Shown here in pieces: positions 1-6,290 of a DNA stretch of 19,972 nucleotides. Both the position numbers and the translations under genes were made by a program. Position 1 is the first letter of the stretch; every line of letters starts with the position of its first letter. The notes beneath the pieces are model-generated. The model was given only the letters and a program-made list of their open reading frames with translations. It made no database searches and was not told the DNA's origin. The stretch is from Candidatus Zhuqueibacterota bacterium (lineage in GTDB: Bacteria; Zhuqueibacterota; Zhuqueibacteria; Residuimicrobiales; Krinioviventaceae): positions 1 to 19,972 of the forward strand of contig RQOI01000125.1 of NCBI GenBank assembly GCA_003854995.1, in the 5' to 3' direction.

Positions 1-415
1 ACTGGGCATTCCGGTGGCGAACCAGAGCGTGCTGCTGAAAGGGGTGAACGACGACACCGACGTGATGCGCGACCTGGTGCACAGCCTCGGCCGGATGGGC
101 GTGCGGCCTTACTATCTTTACTATGCCGATCTCGTCGAGGGCACCGGCCATTTTCGCACCGAGCTGTACAAAGGAAAAGAAATCTGTCGCGATCTCTGCG
201 GCGCCACCACCGGCTTCCTCCGCCCCACCTACGTCGTGGACGGCCAGGGCGGTCGGGGCAAAGTGCCGGTGGATCTCGGCTTTTCGGACGGCATCAGCGA
301 GGACAAAAAGGGCGGCATCCTCACCTCGCCCATCGGTCTGGGCAAAGTCTATGTGAACGACCCAATCGAAAAAATCGAGGGCAAGCCGATGCGTCACAAT
401 CCGAACCGAAAATGA
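1..415 (+). CDS. kamA: KamA-family radical SAM lysine 2,3-aminomutase (3' end only)
   Basis: The window opens inside this gene, in frame from base 2, so only about 137 C-terminal residues are seen. The N-terminal radical SAM core, with its CxxxCxxC cluster motif, lies outside. The visible part carries family hallmarks: NQSVLLKGVND, RPYYLYYADL, HFRT and a PTYVVDGQGGxGK stretch. Lysine 2,3-aminomutases interconvert L-lysine and L-beta-lysine using PLP, SAM and an iron-sulfur cluster. Two Asp residues that bind the substrate epsilon-amino group in the clostridial enzyme (Asp293 and Asp330 as I recall) have counterparts here at the same spacing of 37: codons 128-130 and 239-241. This favours a lysine-type over a glutamate-type mutase, but paralogues such as EpmB cannot be excluded. 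The gene is GC-rich and ends TGA at 413-415, overlapping the ATG of a doubtful small ORF. Confidence 0.9.
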   Translation, partial: LGIPVANQSVLLKGVNDDTDVMRDLVHSLGRMGVRPYYLYYADLVEGTGHFRTELYKGKEICRDLCGATTGFLRPTYVVDGQGGRGKVPVDLGFSDGISEDKKGGILTSPIGLGKVYVNDPIEKIEGKPMRHNPNRK

Positions 416-687
416 TGAATCATGCAGGCGTAAAAATTCTCGCTGCTTGCTTGATTCTGATCAAGCCACTCTCTGCAAATCCGCAAGACATGGGAACTCT
501 CTCCATTGGGATTGATCAAAATATGCCTTTCATCTCAGAGAATCGGACAAAACTGCTTGAACAATACAAGCCAACCGCGGAGGGCGCCGAGATTTACAGA
601 GATATTGCCCAATTTTGCTTCTTTTCCTCTGTGAACTCGGCGCCCTCGGTGGTGAATAATCCAGGTGAGGTGACTCTATCGCATTAA
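412..687 (+). CDS. Doubtful small ORF, 91 residues, built partly from a repeat
   Basis: This open frame starts with an ATG that overlaps the aminomutase stop (ATGA). Its first 20-25 residues are hydrophobic and could pass for a signal peptide (LAACLILI core). Codons from about 567 to 653 lie wholly inside the dispersed palindromic repeat, so roughly the last 40 residues are repeat translation plus a short tail. I recognise no family. There is no clear ribosome-binding site beyond possible coupling to the upstream stop. It is most likely a chance frame, or the remnant of a small gene whose 3' part was replaced by the repeat. Confidence 0.15.
   Translation: MMNHAGVKILAACLILIKPLSANPQDMGTLSIGIDQNMPFISENRTKLLEQYKPTAEGAEIYRDIAQFCFFSSVNSAPSVVNNPGEVTLSH
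567..653. repeat. Dispersed palindromic repeat, copy 1
   Basis: This is an imperfect inverted repeat. A 12-bp arm GAGGGCGCCGAG (580-591) is matched perfectly by CTCGGCGCCCTC (636-647). The pairing extends inward through TTTACAGAG/CTCTGTGAA with one mismatch, and outward through AACC/GGTT-like ends. The middle, about 25 nt, is AT-rich. The reverse complement aligns almost base for base with 9821-9907, differing by a few substitutions and one indel, so this is a repeat family and not a chance hairpin. Similar 'AACCGC.GAG...CTC.GCGGTT' palindromes are scattered through many environmental genomes as non-coding MITE/REP-like elements; that comparison is from memory. Confidence 0.85.
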
Positions 688-811
688 TTTTTCGAGCGAA
701 GGCTTGCGTGCGCTTCCTGACAGATCAACCATTATTTGCTTGTTTTTCTTTGCTTTTTTTACCTAATTGAGGCATATGGAACGAACTGTTTGAGCAGGAT
801 CGATCGCAGAG

Positions 812-1870
812 ATGAAGACTGTCAAAAAATTTTTCAGCTGGATCACAGACAGCAATGTCCGCATTTCCTGTTCGGTCTTGCTGCTGGCCGCGATTGTGAT
901 CGCAGCTATTGGCATCTGGACTCGCTTTGACATCAAAAACTCGTTCCTGCAGGGCCTCTTCATCGAGTCCTTTGGCATGTTGTTCGACCTCGTCGCCATT
1001 GGCGTTCTGGCGGGCTGGCTGATCAGCAGGAATCCGAAACGCCACCTGATCAGACGTTACCTCGACGAGATCGATGATTTCAGGGGCTGGAACTCGGATG
1101 AAGCGGCGCACCGCATCCGGGGCAACATTGTCCGCTTGAACAAATTAAAAGTCACTGAGATAAATCTGGACAGCTGCTTTTTGCGTCAAGCTGACCTCAG
1201 CGGCGCCAGGCTGCAGAGGGCCACTCTTGCGAAAGCGACGCTGTCGCAGGCCAACCTGGTGAAAGCAAACCTGCGGGAAGCCAACCTCTGGTACGCGAAC
1301 CTGGGGGATGCCGTCCTGGACGGCGCCAACCTGCAGGAAGCCACGCTGGGTGGCGCCGATCTGCGGGGCGCCAGTCTCTTCGAAGCCAATCTGCGCAAAG
1401 CCCAGCTGGGCAGCACCAACCTGCAGAAAGCCGTGCTGGTGAAGACGAACTTGAAGAAAGCCAACCTCGGCGGCGCCGATCTGCAGGAGGCCAACCTCAA
1501 GGGCGCAAACCTACAAAATGGCAGCCTCTGGAGCGCGCAATTTCAGCGGGCTGTGCTGACGGGCGCAAACCTGCAGGAAGCCAACCTCTTCGAAGCAAAC
1601 CTGCAGAGCGCCAATCTCTCGGAGGCAAACCTGCAAGACGCCCACCTCGGCGGCGCTGACCTGCGGGGCGCTGACCTCAGCAAGGCGAACCTGCAGAACG
1701 TACAGCTGGGCGACGCCGACCTGCAGGGCGCTGACCTGAGCGACGTGAAGAATTTAGCGTTGGAACAGTTGCATAGAGCGCGCAACTGGGAAAAGGCCAT
1801 CAACATCCCGGGCTATATCCTGCAGGGATCGACAGCAAAAGAGGATGACGGCGAAGACAACCTGGGATAG
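812..1870 (+). CDS. Membrane-anchored pentapeptide repeat protein
   Basis: This is a 352-residue protein. Two hydrophobic helices at about 18-36 and 48-71 form an N-terminal membrane hairpin. A charged linker (residues 73-115, RRYLDEIDDFRGW) follows, then about 39 uninterrupted pentapeptides from about 117 to 311 (nt 1160-1744). These fit the A(N/D)LxX pattern, such as ANLQE and ADLRG, and should fold as a right-handed quadrilateral beta-helix. The C-terminal cap (LEQLHRARNWEKA) resembles the 'LxxAxxW..A' ending common in this superfamily. Pentapeptide proteins lack a uniform function: some mimic DNA, others act as scaffolds. The membrane anchor makes a gyrase-protection role unlikely and suggests a cytoplasmic-face scaffold. 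The start at 812 has only a weak ribosome-binding site, but the next in-frame Met (residue 56) would cut away the first helix. The reading strand is G-poor in Leu/Asn/Ala codons and highly repetitive at DNA level. Confidence 0.9.
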   Translation: MKTVKKFFSWITDSNVRISCSVLLLAAIVIAAIGIWTRFDIKNSFLQGLFIESFGMLFDLVAIGVLAGWLISRNPKRHLIRRYLDEIDDFRGWNSDEAAHRIRGNIVRLNKLKVTEINLDSCFLRQADLSGARLQRATLAKATLSQANLVKANLREANLWYANLGDAVLDGANLQEATLGGADLRGASLFEANLRKAQLGSTNLQKAVLVKTNLKKANLGGADLQEANLKGANLQNGSLWSAQFQRAVLTGANLQEANLFEANLQSANLSEANLQDAHLGGADLRGADLSKANLQNVQLGDADLQGADLSDVKNLALEQLHRARNWEKAINIPGYILQGSTAKEDDGEDNLG

Positions 1871-1933
1871 AATGAAGGGATATCAACCGTTAGTTCACCT
1901 GCGATAATCTCCGATCCCGGCGCGACTGCATTC

Positions 1934-4093
1934 TCATCTTAACAAAATCATCTTTTTTGTACGAGTCATTATATCATTTATCTGTAGTTGATAGAAATAA
2001 ATACCACTGGCAAGATGAGACGCATCAAAACTGACATCATAGGTGCCAGGAGTTGCATATTTATTCACCAATGTGATGATTTCTCTCCCTACAAGATCAT
2101 AAATTTTTAAACTGACTAAAGAGGGTTCAATTATCGAATAGGAAATACGAGTCGACAGATTAAACGGATTGGGGTAATTTTGTGCCAATTGACAATGGTC
2201 AATGGGCGAGCGCCGGCGTTCATCGATGCCGACAGCTGGCTCATGAAATTCAATGATATAGATCCCATTTTGTCCATCGGCGATATAGATATAATCATCA
2301 TCAAAGGCAATATTCTCGACATAGTAACCTGTGTCAAAATTACCTTTTTCAATAGGTTTCGTAGGATCAGAAACATCTAAAATTTTAAGGCCGCGGGAAC
2401 CGTCACCCACATAAGCCCAATGATGATGTAACCGAATGTCATGGGCTTGATAGGCATTTTGAAAATGACCAATTTCAATGGGTGCTGCGGGATTGCTGAT
2501 ATCATAAATCATTAATCCTCCATTGCTATCAGCAACATAAACCGTGTTTCCTTCCAGTGCAATTCCACGCGCACGGCCGGAAGTGGTGACCGAAGCGAGG
2601 ACCACTGGATTTGCCTTGTTGGAAATATCGATGAGATGAAAACCTTGAGGATCCTGAATGACGCCCGCTACATTTCCGCTCACTGCCACAGCAATTGCAA
2701 TCCCCAATGAATCAACAAATCCGGTTTCGATGGGATCAACCGGATCAGAAACATCAAGGATTCGGAGACCCGTCATTCCATTAGCCAGGTAAGCATAATT
2801 TTCCAGAAAAACGATATCCTTGGCGTTCCCTTCAATCAAATACTCTTTAATCAGCACCGGATGGATCGAATCCGTTAGATCAACGATCTTTATGCCCCTG
2901 TTTTCGGCAAGCAGATAAGCATAATTTTCATGCAGGGCAATATTGTAGGCATACTTTAGCGAGTCGAGCATGGCAATTTCAACCGGAGCGTTTGCATCTG
3001 CAATGTCTAAAATTACCATGCCGCCGGTGGAATTTGCCAGATAGGCATAATTCCCTTTAATTCCTATGCCCAGCGTAATCCCACCGGTATTCAGATAGTG
3101 TGTTTCCGTCGGATTATACGGATCGGAAACATCCAGAAAATAAAGTCCACCATTTTGATTTGACATAAAAGCGTGGTCATCCTTCATCGTAATAAAAACT
3201 GGATTTCCCGCAATTATGAATTCGCTGACGAGTTCTACATTCGGCGGATCTGTAATTCGGTAGACGCTCAGACGATTGGCGTAATTTGCCACATACAGAT
3301 ATTCGCCCTGAATTTTCAGATCAGCAGGATGTCGTGCATTTTCTACAAGTTTCACTTCCGTCGGACGTGCCGGATCGGAAATATCGATGATGCTGATGGT
3401 GTGACTGAATCTATTGGCCACATAGGCGTAAGTGCCGGAAACATCGATTGTCAAAGCTTTTTGCCCAGTGACCAACCGCCCTTTTTCAACAGGATGATCC
3501 GGATTGCTCAAGTCAATGATATGCAAACCTGAATCCCCGTCAGCGATATAGGCCATATCATCCCGAGTGACTATTCCAGTGGCATAGCCTGGTGTCTCAT
3601 ACAAACCTTTTTCAACGGGATTCACTGGATCTGAAATGTCAAAAATACGGATGAAATCCTGACCGCTGGTCGCCACTAAAAGACTGCCACTAATCGCAAC
3701 TTGATGCACAAAATAGTCCATTTTAATTCCCAGGTCCATCGGCTTGGTCGGATCAGCCACATCAATCACGTGAATCCCGGAAATTTCAGTCGCAACGAAT
3801 ACATACCCATCCTGTAATGCAACAGAACGAATCGCAGCACTCACATTGACACTGCCAAGCAATTGTGGATCAGCCAAATCGGATAAATCATAGACCTGAA
3901 AACAGCCGCCTGTTCCGATGTACGCCAGGCTGCCATTAAAGGTCATGGCGTAACATGGTCCTTTAGACCAGCGACCGAAAAGAGTGCAATTGAGATTTGC
4001 TTGAGCGTAGATCAGAGGAACAGTGACAAAAATTAAAGACAAAATGATCGATGAAATGATATGGCCATTAAGACAATCATTAGATTTTTTCAT
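1934..4093 (-). CDS. Secreted LVIVD-repeat beta-propeller protein with C-terminal sorting domain
   Basis: The protein has 719 residues. A signal peptide (about 1-30, ending near IYAQA) precedes 14 repeat units with a near-perfect 42-residue period. The 'D(V/I/L)SDPxxP' turn recurs at residues 69, 111, 152, 194, 237, 279 (degenerate), 321, 363, 405, 447, 489, 531 and 573, and a last unit ends near 614. Each unit runs 'A-Y-(V/L)-A-(N/D)-G-L-x-I-(L/I)-D', the LVIVD type, which is related to beta-propeller blades. Fourteen blades suit two seven-bladed propellers (inference). Residues 635-719 form the FlgD-like/type IX sorting domain: AQNYPNPFN, then LKIYDLVGREI, SGIYFYQL and a basic KKMILLR end. 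It therefore acts at the cell surface or outside. The start lies 24 bp after the SPFH gene stop, so the two may share a transcript, though this gene is clearly more AT-rich. Confidence 0.9.
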   Translation of the reverse strand: MKKSNDCLNGHIISSIILSLIFVTVPLIYAQANLNCTLFGRWSKGPCYAMTFNGSLAYIGTGGCFQVYDLSDLADPQLLGSVNVSAAIRSVALQDGYVFVATEISGIHVIDVADPTKPMDLGIKMDYFVHQVAISGSLLVATSGQDFIRIFDISDPVNPVEKGLYETPGYATGIVTRDDMAYIADGDSGLHIIDLSNPDHPVEKGRLVTGQKALTIDVSGTYAYVANRFSHTISIIDISDPARPTEVKLVENARHPADLKIQGEYLYVANYANRLSVYRITDPPNVELVSEFIIAGNPVFITMKDDHAFMSNQNGGLYFLDVSDPYNPTETHYLNTGGITLGIGIKGNYAYLANSTGGMVILDIADANAPVEIAMLDSLKYAYNIALHENYAYLLAENRGIKIVDLTDSIHPVLIKEYLIEGNAKDIVFLENYAYLANGMTGLRILDVSDPVDPIETGFVDSLGIAIAVAVSGNVAGVIQDPQGFHLIDISNKANPVVLASVTTSGRARGIALEGNTVYVADSNGGLMIYDISNPAAPIEIGHFQNAYQAHDIRLHHHWAYVGDGSRGLKILDVSDPTKPIEKGNFDTGYYVENIAFDDDYIYIADGQNGIYIIEFHEPAVGIDERRRSPIDHCQLAQNYPNPFNLSTRISYSIIEPSLVSLKIYDLVGREIITLVNKYATPGTYDVSFDASHLASGIYFYQLQINDIMTRTKKMILLR

Positions 4094-4117
4094 GGCAATT
4101 TCTTCTTCGATTAAAGA

Positions 4118-5065
4118 TCATTTATTTGTATTGAAACTCGGCAAATTCATCAATGGCACCATATTCTGCGGCAGCACACCCCACTGGATGTTCGGCGCGA
4201 GTTTCTGGACAAATTCCCACTGAATGATGGTCGGATTTTTGGTGAGCGCCGCCTGCCGGATTTCGATGCTCTTGGCATCTCCCTCGGCGGCCACGATCTT
4301 TTGTTCCTTGCGAATTTTTTCCTGTTCCAGCTTGTTTTTCTCGGTGGTGATATTTTCCAGCGCGATCTGCTTTTCTTCCAACGTCCGGGCGTATTCTGCG
4401 GTGAACACGATGTTGCGCAGCACCAGCTCGTCCAGGATCAAGCCATTTTCATCAAACTTGGGCGCGATCTCATCGAACAGAGCTTGCTGTGCGGCATAGC
4501 TGTTTTTGGTGTACAGATCAAAGGCGGCGAACTTGGTGGGCACGCGGCGACCAGAGCCGCGGATCTCGGTCTTGACGACCTTTTCCACAAAATCCCGTTC
4601 CGAACCCAGATTCTGCAATATCCAGGCGGCTTTTCCCGGCTGGATCATGAACCGCGCGGTTATGCCAACCTGGATTTGCTGTCCGTCTGAAGTGAGCGCT
4701 GAGATGATGATATCCGGAAAGTCGGCCATGCTGCTCTCCGGCGATTCCGAGGCCTCGTAGGTCTTTTTTACGGTTGGGAAATTGACCACCTGGTCAATGA
4801 ATGGAATGATGAAATGCAGTCCGGGGGCGAGTTCACCCTGGACAGCGCCGAATCGTTTGACGACGCCCACAGTCCCGGCCTCGATCACCACAAAGGCCTG
4901 CGCCAACAGGGCGATCAAAATGATGCCCGCGATCACGATGATGATCAACCTGCCGCTGCTTTGGAATAATCCTTTCACCTGCCCTGGATTGACCTTGCCT
5001 TTTCTTGTCATTATAAATGCCAAGGCTAAAATCCCGAAGAGAAATGCAAAGATATAACCAAACAT
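4118..5065 (-). CDS. SPFH/prohibitin-family membrane protein
   Basis: This is a 315-residue member of the SPFH (stomatin/prohibitin/flotillin/HflC) superfamily. Hydrophobic segments lie at about 3-19 and 39-60. The SPFH core runs from about 58 to 235, with the typical openings VVIEAGTVGVVKRFGAV and LAPGLHFIIPFID. A charged coiled-coil follows at about 225-275 (EEKQIALENITTEKNKLEQ). Prohibitin-like proteins assemble into large membrane-bound rings that shape microdomains and, in the HflK/C case, regulate FtsH protease. Most bacterial prohibitins have one N-terminal helix, so the extra leading helix is slightly unusual. The start is well supported: AAAGGAGG lies 5 nt before the ATG. No NfeD or ftsH neighbour is present. 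The downstream gene on the same strand, 24 bp away, encodes the LVIVD protein. Confidence 0.92.
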   Translation of the reverse strand: MFGYIFAFLFGILALAFIMTRKGKVNPGQVKGLFQSSGRLIIIVIAGIILIALLAQAFVVIEAGTVGVVKRFGAVQGELAPGLHFIIPFIDQVVNFPTVKKTYEASESPESSMADFPDIIISALTSDGQQIQVGITARFMIQPGKAAWILQNLGSERDFVEKVVKTEIRGSGRRVPTKFAAFDLYTKNSYAAQQALFDEIAPKFDENGLILDELVLRNIVFTAEYARTLEEKQIALENITTEKNKLEQEKIRKEQKIVAAEGDAKSIEIRQAALTKNPTIIQWEFVQKLAPNIQWGVLPQNMVPLMNLPSFNTNK

Positions 5066-5097
5066 GACGCCTCCTTTTGATGCTATTTGCTCAAAGA

Positions 5098-5116
5098 GCG
5101 GCGGCAGGTACGCCGC
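5098..5116 (-). terminator. Small GC-rich hairpin upstream of the SPFH gene
   Basis: A 6-bp perfect stem GCGGCG/CGCCGC (5098-5103 with 5111-5116) has a 7-nt loop. It sits between the 5146-5403 frame and the SPFH start. On the - strand it is followed by TCTTTGA, a weak T-run. It could be a terminator for whatever lies upstream, or structure in the SPFH leader. Confidence 0.3.
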
Positions 5117-5145
5117 AAGCTCATTGAGAAATGCACCGTGAAATG

Positions 5146-5403
5146 CTAAAACGACCAGCCGACCTTGAGATTTAATAAGGTCTGCAATTCCGAGTTGTCA
5201 GCGTTTTCTCGCACATACACCGGTCCAATTTGTGCCTCTACGGTAAATCCTGACTTTCGCAATTTTAGATCCGAAACGAAAAAAGTGAAAAGTATGAACG
5301 CAGCAAATAAACGTACCAGAGTTCCACCTTTGCATATTTGAAAATTTATCATCCACGGTCTGGAAAAATATATAGCGTACTCATCTGGCAAAAAGTTCGG
5401 CAA
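5146..5403 (-). pseudogene. Possible remnant of an outer-membrane beta-barrel gene
   Basis: This open frame of 85 codons is AT-rich. Its last 33 residues (GFTVEAQIGPVYVREN ... LLNLKVGWSF) alternate polar and hydrophobic residues and end in a terminal Phe, like the final strands and beta-signal of an outer-membrane barrel protein. The N-terminal half does not continue that pattern; it contains a hydrophobic stretch (LFAAFILFTFFV). In the +1 frame of the same DNA there is another strand-like run (KVELWYVYLL) that ends at a stop. That is what a frameshifted decayed barrel gene would look like, but the evidence is thin. It could instead be a small intact membrane protein. No family is recognised. 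Confidence 0.3.
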
Positions 5404-5623
5404 TTTGCCAATAAAAAAGCCGCACCCTCGTCACTACTCGATCGCTAAATTTCACCTCCTGGAATAACCTCCAATTGAATATCCCCATCATTGATTTCCT
5501 GATATAATATAAAATTGAATCGGGATATTCAAATGAATTTTGAAATCTAGCGGAAAAATTGTATTCAGAGATTTTTTCAAGAAAAAAGCGTTCGCGCAGA
5601 ATTTATCCTCTTGATAAATTCTA
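5404..5623. other. AT-rich intergenic stretch without a supported gene
   Basis: There is no convincing coding region here. On the - strand a strong Shine-Dalgarno-like AGGAGGTGA occurs (complement of 5452-5460), but only short frames follow it, for example 17 codons from a nearby GTG. With the neighbouring broken frames this suggests a decayed gene. A frame on the - strand (5763-5488) begins with a signal-peptide-like stretch but shares DNA with the frame at 5624-5836, and at most one of the two can be real. Confidence 0.4.
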
Positions 5624-5836
5624 TCAACGCGTGACTTGCACCCAATGCTTGTAGCTGAATTGAAGTGAGCAGGCCAACCGGTATGAGTTTCTCTTTTTAT
5701 CGAAATGCATAACACGAATCCCCAGATAAGCAAAACTGAAATTTTCAAGATCGAGTTGTTCATAATGCGCCATCTTGGTGGTCACCAGCCAGTTAAAAGC
5801 ATAATCGCAATGATTTGGCACACGTTGTTGCTTCAC
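5624..5836 (-). CDS. Hypothetical small protein downstream of the TIGR04076 gene
   Basis: This is a 70-codon frame with a GTG start that overlaps the TGA of the TIGR04076 gene by 4 nt (GTGA), an arrangement typical of translational coupling. The product has no signal peptide. Its second half (FAYLGIRVMHFDKK, YRLACSLQFSYKHWVQV) has the alternating pattern of beta strands. I do not recognise a family. The composition is AT-rich and there is no clear ribosome-binding site, so it may be a decayed fragment. The competing frame 5763-5488, with an N-terminal hydrophobic stretch, weakens the call. Confidence 0.3.
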   Translation of the reverse strand: MKQQRVPNHCDYAFNWLVTTKMAHYEQLDLENFSFAYLGIRVMHFDKKRNSYRLACSLQFSYKHWVQVTR

Positions 5837-6114
5837 TGCAAGGGTTCAGGAGTCAGCTGGAAAACGACTGGATTATCGGCGTCAGGACAACAGACACGGG
5901 CTAACGGCTCTTCACGCCAAGGGAATCGCCCGCCGAAACGCAACGTGGTGATGAACGGAAGTATTGCATTGAATGCCCAAGCGCACATGTCCGCCGGACA
6001 GAGTCCGTCAGATACGACCCAGGTGCGTCCGACCTCGAATCCAGAGGGACACTTTCCGCCACCCATTATTTCGACGATCTCGACTCGCACCGCAGTGCCG
6101 CTCTTTTCGACCAC
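5833..6114 (-). CDS. TIGR04076 family small protein
   Basis: This is a 93-residue protein of the TIGR04076 family (uncharacterised, about 90-100 residues). Its characteristic order is present: VEIVEI near residue 11, KCPSGFEVG (Cys22), SDGLCPADM (Cys39), a LPFITTLRFGG stretch, then CCPDADNPVVF (Cys75 and Cys76). The spaced cysteines suggest metal or cluster binding, but the family's biochemical role is unknown to me. The frame is open back to 6165. I chose the GTG at 6114 because AAAGGAGG sits just upstream, with 4 nt between GGAGG and the GTG, and because the resulting N-terminus has the family's usual length. The gene lies directly downstream of a terminator-like hairpin and probably has its own promoter, which I could not identify confidently. 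Confidence 0.85.
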   Translation of the reverse strand: MVEKSGTAVRVEIVEIMGGGKCPSGFEVGRTWVVSDGLCPADMCAWAFNAILPFITTLRFGGRFPWREEPLARVCCPDADNPVVFQLTPEPLQ

Positions 6115-6202
6115 ATTGCCTCCTTTGTATTTGTCCAACGTCCATAATGAGCCGCGCAACCACAATTATTTCGCGCTACTGTCAACTGCAGAGAAATAAG
6201 GA

Positions 6203-6253
6203 ATATAAGAAAAGGTACAATCCAACTATCACGCGATAGCTAAATTGTACCTT
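6203..6253 (-). terminator. Nested hairpin, rho-independent terminator candidate for the LamG gene
   Basis: A perfect 10-bp arm AAGGTACAAT (6212-6221) pairs with ATTGTACCTT (6244-6253). Inside it, after a 4x4 internal loop, a second stem CTATC/GATAG (6226-6230 with 6235-6239) closes an ACGC loop. On the - strand the structure starts 38 nt after the LamG stop and runs straight into TTTTCTTAT. That position and the T-run fit an intrinsic terminator. The stem is less GC-rich than usual, so a regulatory or repeat-derived hairpin is an alternative. Confidence 0.6.
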
Positions 6254-6290
6254 GTAAAATATTCTTCGCTTGAGTCCCCTTCATATGATG

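Noticed and set aside
1160..1744. Short direct DNA repeats (unit about 15 bp, with AACCTGCAGGAAGCCAAC-like words) resembling a tandem or CRISPR-like array
   Set aside because: The period is 15 bp with no spacers and is explained by the pentapeptide code of the protein in frame.
1186..1806. Minus-strand frames opposite the pentapeptide gene (Arg/Ser/Ala-rich)
   Set aside because: They mirror the repeat codons and have no independent start signals.
5475..5532. 11-bp perfect inverted repeat TTGAATATCCC / GGGATATTCAA with a 36-nt loop
   Set aside because: A match of this length at this distance is expected by chance about once in a window of this size, and nothing in position or sequence supports a function.
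5488..5763. Minus-strand 91-codon frame with a hydrophobic N-terminus
   Set aside because: It overlaps the frame at 5624-5836 on the same strand, has no ribosome-binding site and shows no family resemblance. The coupled GTGA frame is slightly better supported.
6180..6185. Perfect TTGACA on the minus strand ahead of the TIGR04076 gene
   Set aside because: No acceptable -10 hexamer lies 15-19 nt downstream, so a promoter call is not supported.
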